From positions 1 through 8,557 of the forward strand of contig JAHCKF010000130.1 in assembly GCA_026125925.1 (NCBI GenBank): 8,557 nucleotides of DNA. Reading direction: 5' to 3'. Source of the stretch: Pseudolabrys sp. (GTDB lineage Bacteria; Pseudomonadota; Alphaproteobacteria; Rhizobiales; Xanthobacteraceae). Positions 5,588 through 8,557 of the stretch are shown here, in pieces. Position numbers and translations under genes: made by a program. The notes beneath the pieces are model-generated. The model saw only the letters and a program-made list of their open reading frames with translations. It was not told where the DNA came from and searched no databases. Each line of letters begins with the position of its first letter. The stretch's first letter is position 1.

Positions 5588-7081
5588 GTGGCTGACATAC
5601 AAGGCATTTTTTCATTCGAGCGGCGAATGCGGGTGTGGCGCTATGGCGTTGCGCTGATTGCCGTGGTGCTGGCCCTGGCTGGCCGCGCGCTGCTCACACC
5701 GGAGCTGCACAGCGAAGCGCTGTTTCTCTATTTCATCCCGCCGATCCTGGTGGCGTCGGCGATCGGCGGCCTAGGCCCCGGCCTGTTATCGACGGTGCTG
5801 AGCCTGACCGTTGCCCTCATCCTGCTCGACGACGGCAGCGGGCTGTCGAAATCCGACACGTTCAGCGCCCTGGCTTTTGCCGTGATCGGGGGCGCGACGG
5901 CCTGGGGCGGCGAACTGCTGCGCCGCGGCCGCCGACGCGCCAACGTCATGACGCGCGACGCACTGGCGCGCGAAGCACATTTGCAATCGATCCTCGACAC
6001 CGTGCCGGAAGCGATGATCGTCATCGACGAGCGTGGCGCCATGCAATCGTTTTCGAGCGCGGCGGAACGGCTGTTCGGCTATCGCGCCGCCGACGTCATC
6101 GGCAAGAACGTCAAGATGCTGATGCCTCAACCCTACCGCGACAACCACGATTCATATCTGCAACGTTACCGCGACACCGGTGAGCGCCGCATCATCGGCA
6201 TCGGCCGTGTCGTCGTCGGCCAGCGCGTGGACGGCTCGACCTTCCCGATGGAACTGGCGGTCGGTGAAATGAAGTCCGGCGACAGGCGGTTTTTCACCGG
6301 CTTCATCCGCGACCTCACCGAACGCCAGCAGACCGAACAGCGGCTGCAGGAACTGCAATCCGAACTCGTGCACATCTCACGCCTGACCGCGATGGGCGAG
6401 ATGGCCTCGACCTTGGCGCACGAACTCAACCAGCCGCTCGCCGCCATTTCCAATTACCTGAAAGGCTCGCAGCGCATCATCGATGGCGACGGCATCGACA
6501 AGCTGCCGATGCTGCGCGACGCATTGAGCAAGGCCTCCGAACAGGCCGGACGCGCCGGCCACATCATCCGCCGCCTGCGCGATTTCGTCGCGCGCGGCGA
6601 GAGCGACCGGCGGGTCGAGAGCATCACCAAGCTGGTCGAGGAAGCGAGCGCCCTGGCGCTGGTCGGCGTCAAGGACCGCGGCATTCGCGTGCAATTCAAG
6701 TTCGATCCGCAGGTCGACCTGGTGCTGGCGGACCGCGTGCAGGTGCAGCAGGTGCTGCTCAACCTGATCCGCAACGCCATGGACGCCATGGAAGAGGCGA
6801 CGGCGCGCGACCTGACGATTTCGATTGCGCCCGACAGCGCTGGTCAGGTTCGCATCAGCGTCGCCGACACCGGTTCCGGTATCGCGCCAGAAATCGCCGA
6901 ACATCTGTTCCAGCCATTCATGACAACCAAGCGGCAAGGCATGGGCGTTGGGCTGTCCATTTCACGCACCATCATCGAGGCCCACGGCGGACGTATCTGG
7001 GCCGAACCCAATCCGCGCGGCGGGACGACTTTCAATTTCACACTCGCGGCGGTACAGGAAGGCGATGTCGACGATGCCTGA
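5588..7081 (+). CDS. fixL: FixL-type membrane haem-PAS oxygen-sensor histidine kinase
   Basis: The protein is 497 residues from the GTG at 5588. About four hydrophobic segments (17-110, DUF4118/KdpD-like) anchor it in the inner membrane. One PAS domain (about 127-245) shows [13 protein letters not shown] with H187 as the expected haem ligand, followed by [14 protein letters not shown] and [14 protein letters not shown], closely FixL-like. A short coil ([16 protein letters not shown]) leads to the kinase core: H-box [11 protein letters not shown] with phospho-acceptor H278, N-box N396, G1 box DTGSG at 427-431, and GMGVGL at 451-456. Oxygen on the haem inhibits autophosphorylation; without oxygen the phosphate passes to FixJ. 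It resembles the membrane-bound S. meliloti type in layout rather than the soluble two-PAS Bradyrhizobium type. Neither the GTG nor the in-frame ATG at 5627 (13 codons later) has a strong ribosome site, so the start is uncertain. The stop overlaps the fixJ start. Confidence 0.95.
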   Translation: MADIQGIFSFERRMRVWRYGVALIAVVLALAGRALLTPELHSEALFLYFIPPILVASAIGGLGPGLLSTVLSLTVALILLDDGSGLSKSDTFSALAFAVIGGATAWGGELLRRGRRRANVMTRDALAREAHLQSILDTVPEAMIVIDERGAMQSFSSAAERLFGYRAADVIGKNVKMLMPQPYRDNHDSYLQRYRDTGERRIIGIGRVVVGQRVDGSTFPMELAVGEMKSGDRRFFTGFIRDLTERQQTEQRLQELQSELVHISRLTAMGEMASTLAHELNQPLAAISNYLKGSQRIIDGDGIDKLPMLRDALSKASEQAGRAGHIIRRLRDFVARGESDRRVESITKLVEEASALALVGVKDRGIRVQFKFDPQVDLVLADRVQVQQVLLNLIRNAMDAMEEATARDLTISIAPDSAGQVRISVADTGSGIAPEIAEHLFQPFMTTKRQGMGVGLSISRTIIEAHGGRIWAEPNPRGGTTFNFTLAAVQEGDVDDA

Positions 7082-7706
7082 TACCATGATCTACGTAATC
7101 GATGACGACGATGCCGTGCGGCAGTCGCTCGAATTCCTGCTGGCGACCGCGGGCTACAAGGCACGCGGCTTCGATTCGGCGCGGGCATTCTTTGACGTGC
7201 TGCCCGAGATCGAAGCCGGCTGCATCATCACAGACGTCCGCATGCCCGAAATCACAGGCATCGATCTGCTCAGGAAGGTCAAGGAAACGAAGCCCGGCCT
7301 GCCGGTGGTCGTCATCACCGGTCACGGCGACGTGGCGCTGGCCGTCGAGGCGATGAAGATCGGTGCCATCGATTTCCTGGAGAAGCCGTTCGATGACGAC
7401 GGCCTGATCGCGGCGGTGAAGGCCGCGCTCAGCAACGCCGCCGACAACGGCAAGCGTCAAGCCGAACTCGGCGCGATCAAGGAGAAGCTGGCGGCGCTGT
7501 CGAACCGCGAGCGCCAGGTGCTCGAAGGTCTGGTGGCCGGCCATCCGAACAAGACCATCGCCTTCGACCTCGGTATCTCGCCGCGCACGGTCGAGATCTA
7601 TCGCGCCAATCTCATGACCAAGATGGGCGCGAACAGCCTGTCCGATCTGGTGCGCATGGCCATGCTCGCCGGTATCATGGGCGACGACGGCAAGCCCACG
7701 AGCTGA
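7074..7706 (+). CDS. fixJ: FixJ-type two-component response regulator
   Basis: The protein is 210 residues with this start. The receiver domain (about 3-122) has the acidic pocket DDDD near 10-13, phospho-acceptor D54 in [10 protein letters not shown]82 in VITGHGD and K104 in EKPF. The LuxR/NarL-type helix-turn-helix (about 140-205) includes [36 protein letters not shown] and [10 protein letters not shown]. Phosphorylation by FixL drives dimerisation and activation of fixK and, in rhizobia, nifA or fixN-type targets. The ATG at 7074 overlaps the fixL stop (translational coupling) and puts the aspartate at 54, as in S. meliloti FixJ. The in-frame ATG at 7065 has a better spaced AGGA site and would add three residues. 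It is cotranscribed with fixL. No convincing terminator follows: hairpins in the downstream gap lack a T-run. Confidence 0.95.
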   Translation: MPDTMIYVIDDDDAVRQSLEFLLATAGYKARGFDSARAFFDVLPEIEAGCIITDVRMPEITGIDLLRKVKETKPGLPVVVITGHGDVALAVEAMKIGAIDFLEKPFDDDGLIAAVKAALSNAADNGKRQAELGAIKEKLAALSNRERQVLEGLVAGHPNKTIAFDLGISPRTVEIYRANLMTKMGANSLSDLVRMAMLAGIMGDDGKPTS

Positions 7707-7744
7707 CGTCGCGACCGGTTTCGGCCTCGCCGGCACGCCACCGT

Positions 7745-7784
7745 GGCATAATTTATCCTTTAGCAACAATTCACTAGGTAAACG
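7745..7784. promoter_or_regulatory. AT-rich island after fixJ, possible promoter
   Basis: A 40-base stretch including CATAATTTATCC and ACAATTCACTAGGTAAAC stands out as AT-rich in strongly GC-rich DNA. CATAAT (7747-7752) could serve as a -10 element on the plus strand, but no TTGACA-like -35 lies 17 bases upstream, and a TGGCAC/TTGC sigma-54 site is not present. It may be a promoter for a transcript across the gap or simply unselected spacer. Confidence 0.25.
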
Positions 7785-7859
7785 CAGACGGCCGCGCGGA
7801 ACCGTATTTCGCGGCGCACACAAAGGCCCCGTTGCCCCGACATTGGAATTGCGCTCAAC

Positions 7860-7873
7860 TTGACGGACGTCAA
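7860..7873. promoter_or_regulatory. FixK/FNR box in the gap upstream of the IlvD/Edd dehydratase
   Basis: The site reads TTGACGGACGTCAA, a perfect TTGA-N6-TCAA with fully symmetric TTGAC/GTCAA arms. Its centre is 193 bases before the dehydratase ATG, much farther than the other three boxes from their genes. At the class II position on the plus strand (-10 at 7896-7901) the sequence is GC-rich with no hexamer, and the minus-strand position (7832-7837) is no better. Its target and sign of action are therefore uncertain. Confidence 0.6.
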
Positions 7874-7879
7874 CGTAAG

Positions 7880-7963
7880 GGCGGCGCAGCCGCCGGAGGC
7901 CCCTCATCGCCAGCGACCTGACAGCCAGCCGGACGCCGCACGCGCGGCGCGGCCCATCAGGTC
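7880..7963 (+). other. Cluster of GC-rich inverted repeats in the putative dehydratase leader
   Basis: Three nested or adjacent perfect stems are visible. GGCGGC (7880-7885) pairs with GCCGCC (7889-7894) around three bases. GACCTGA (7915-7921) pairs with TCAGGTC (7957-7963), enclosing CGCCGC (7934-7939) paired with GCGGCG (7944-7949) around four bases. They lie right after the FixK box and before the dehydratase start, and none has a following T-run. A structured 5' leader or a small RNA are possible readings. GC-rich DNA forms such stems by chance fairly often. Confidence 0.35.
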
Positions 7964-8059
7964 GGCCACCGCTTTCCAACGACCACGCCACCAAGGCTGC
8001 GCCGAAAAGGCAGCCATCAGAGCAATGACGCGCCGATCCGGCGCCAGGGAGTGACTTTC

Positions 8060-8557
8060 ATGAAGCAGCCGAAGCGCGGCCACCAATCGTCGGAGAAGAA
8101 GCCCAAGGGCAAAACCCTGCGGTCGCAGCTCTGGTTCGACAACCCGGAAAACCCCGGCATGACCGCGCTCTATCTCGAGCGCTATCTCAACTGGGGCCTC
8201 ACCCGCGAAGAACTCACCTCCGGCAAGCCGATCATCGGCATCGCCCAGACCGGCTCAGACCTGTCGCCCTGCAATCGCCATCACCTCGAGCTGGCCTCGC
8301 GCGTGCGCGAAGGCATCCGCGCCGCCGGAGGCATCGCTTTCGAATTCCCGGTGCATCCGATCCAGGAAACGGGCAAGCGTCCCGGCGCCGCGCTCGACCG
8401 CAACCTCGCTTATCTCGGTCTCGTCGAAATCCTCTATGGCTATCCGCTCGACGGCGTCGTGCTGATGACCGGCTGCGACAAGACCACGCCGGCCTGCATC
8501 ATGGCGGCGGCCACCGTGAACATTCCTTCTATCGTTCTGTCCGGCGGCCCGATGCTG
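8060..8557 (+). CDS. IlvD/Edd family sugar-acid dehydratase (arabonate/xylonate type), 5' part only
   Basis: The first 166 codons are in the window and the frame is open at the right edge; full-length relatives have about 570-600 residues. After a basic tail of about 18 residues the protein shows [20 protein letters not shown] (33-52), then [20 protein letters not shown], where the cysteine of SPCN is an expected iron-sulfur ligand. [21 protein letters not shown] follows, then [10 protein letters not shown] with a second cluster cysteine and the lysine near the active-site Mg2+. These stretches fit L-arabonate/D-xylonate dehydratase-type members better than classic IlvD. Such enzymes remove water from a sugar acid to give a 2-keto-3-deoxy acid in the cytoplasm; the exact substrate is open. 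AGGGAG eight bases before the ATG is the ribosome site. Its link to the FixK box 193 bases upstream is tentative. Confidence 0.9.
   Translation, partial: MKQPKRGHQSSEKKPKGKTLRSQLWFDNPENPGMTALYLERYLNWGLTREELTSGKPIIGIAQTGSDLSPCNRHHLELASRVREGIRAAGGIAFEFPVHPIQETGKRPGAALDRNLAYLGLVEILYGYPLDGVVLMTGCDKTTPACIMAAATVNIPSIVLSGGPML

Larger units (their letters stand above)
7707..8059. other. 353-base intergenic region between fixJ and the dehydratase
   Basis: No convincing coding sequence was found. The longest plus-strand frame (64 codons, 7860-8054) would start with TTG inside a FixK box and has no ribosome site or recognisable content. A 60-codon minus-strand frame (8086-7904) overlaps the dehydratase start. 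The gap holds an AT-rich island, one FixK box and several GC-rich hairpins, listed separately. The last bases contain AGGGAG, the dehydratase ribosome site. Confidence 0.6.

Noticed and set aside
5561..5590. tRNA T-arm-like sequence GGGTTCGAGTC
   Set aside because: The flanking bases do not pair as a T-stem and no other tRNA arms can be drawn, so it is not a tRNA gene or a clear attachment-site remnant.
7738..7756. Sigma-54 promoter (TGGCATAATTTATCC)
   Set aside because: The TTGC -12 element is absent, leaving only a partial -24 match.
7798..7835. EcfG-type general stress promoter (GGAAC ... CGTT)
   Set aside because: The spacing between the two elements is about 27 bases, far longer than the 16-19 expected.
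7038..7994. 318-codon minus-strand open frame antisense to fixJ
   Set aside because: fixJ on the other strand is fully conserved in motif content; this frame has no recognisable motif and biased composition.
7860..8054. 64-codon plus-strand frame, including a 9-codon ATG frame just before the dehydratase
   Set aside because: The TTG start is part of the FixK box, there is no ribosome site, and the residues are uninformative. The 9-codon frame is too short to support as a leader peptide.
7904..8086. 60-codon minus-strand open frame
   Set aside because: It starts inside the dehydratase coding region, shows no family motif and has no convincing promoter or ribosome site. A small protein cannot be fully excluded.

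Overview
The window is GC-rich, densely coded DNA from an alphaproteobacterium, most likely of the order Hyphomicrobiales (Bradyrhizobium / Rhodopseudomonas / Xanthobacter kin). The strongest evidence is a FixL-type haem oxygen-sensor kinase, an overlapping FixJ response regulator and a divergent FixK-type CRP/FNR regulator. All three resemble their rhizobial relatives closely in the diagnostic motifs. The species cannot be fixed from this sequence.

Layout, left to right. The minus strand carries, reading right to left from the centre: a FixK-type regulator (5437-4757) closed by a strong terminator; a CBS-CBS-BON protein (4599-3862); an Hsp20 small heat-shock protein (3755-3282); a DASS/SLC13-type organic-anion transporter (3104-1581); and, 14 bases further on, a fused gamma-alpha 2-oxoacid:ferredoxin oxidoreductase subunit (1566-1) that runs off the left edge. 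The plus strand carries fixL (5588-7081) and fixJ (about 7074-7706). A 353-base gap with no convincing gene follows, then the start of an IlvD/Edd sugar-acid dehydratase (8060 onward) that runs off the right edge. Both edge genes are incomplete.

The unifying observation is a set of four perfect TTGA-N6-TCAA sites (FNR/FixK boxes) at 3167-3180, 3835-3848, 4656-4669 and 7860-7873, all between genes. Three sit about 64-87 bases upstream of the start codons of the transporter-oxidoreductase operon, hsp20 and the CBS-BON gene. In at least two of these an AT-rich -10-like hexamer falls where a class II (-41.5) FNR-type promoter predicts. The regulator encoded here keeps the E-x-x-S-R recognition helix that reads TTGA and lacks the N-terminal cysteine cluster of oxygen-sensing FNR. 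The simplest reading is a compact low-oxygen regulon. FixL senses O2 and phosphorylates FixJ; FixJ activates fixK, with a candidate FixJ site at 5528-5545. FixK then turns on protein protection (Hsp20), a CBS-BON stress or energy-sensing protein, and import plus ferredoxin-linked use of an organic acid. The fourth box, before the dehydratase, is less clear because no -10 element lies at the expected place.

No tRNA, rRNA, insertion sequence, CRISPR array or attachment site was seen.
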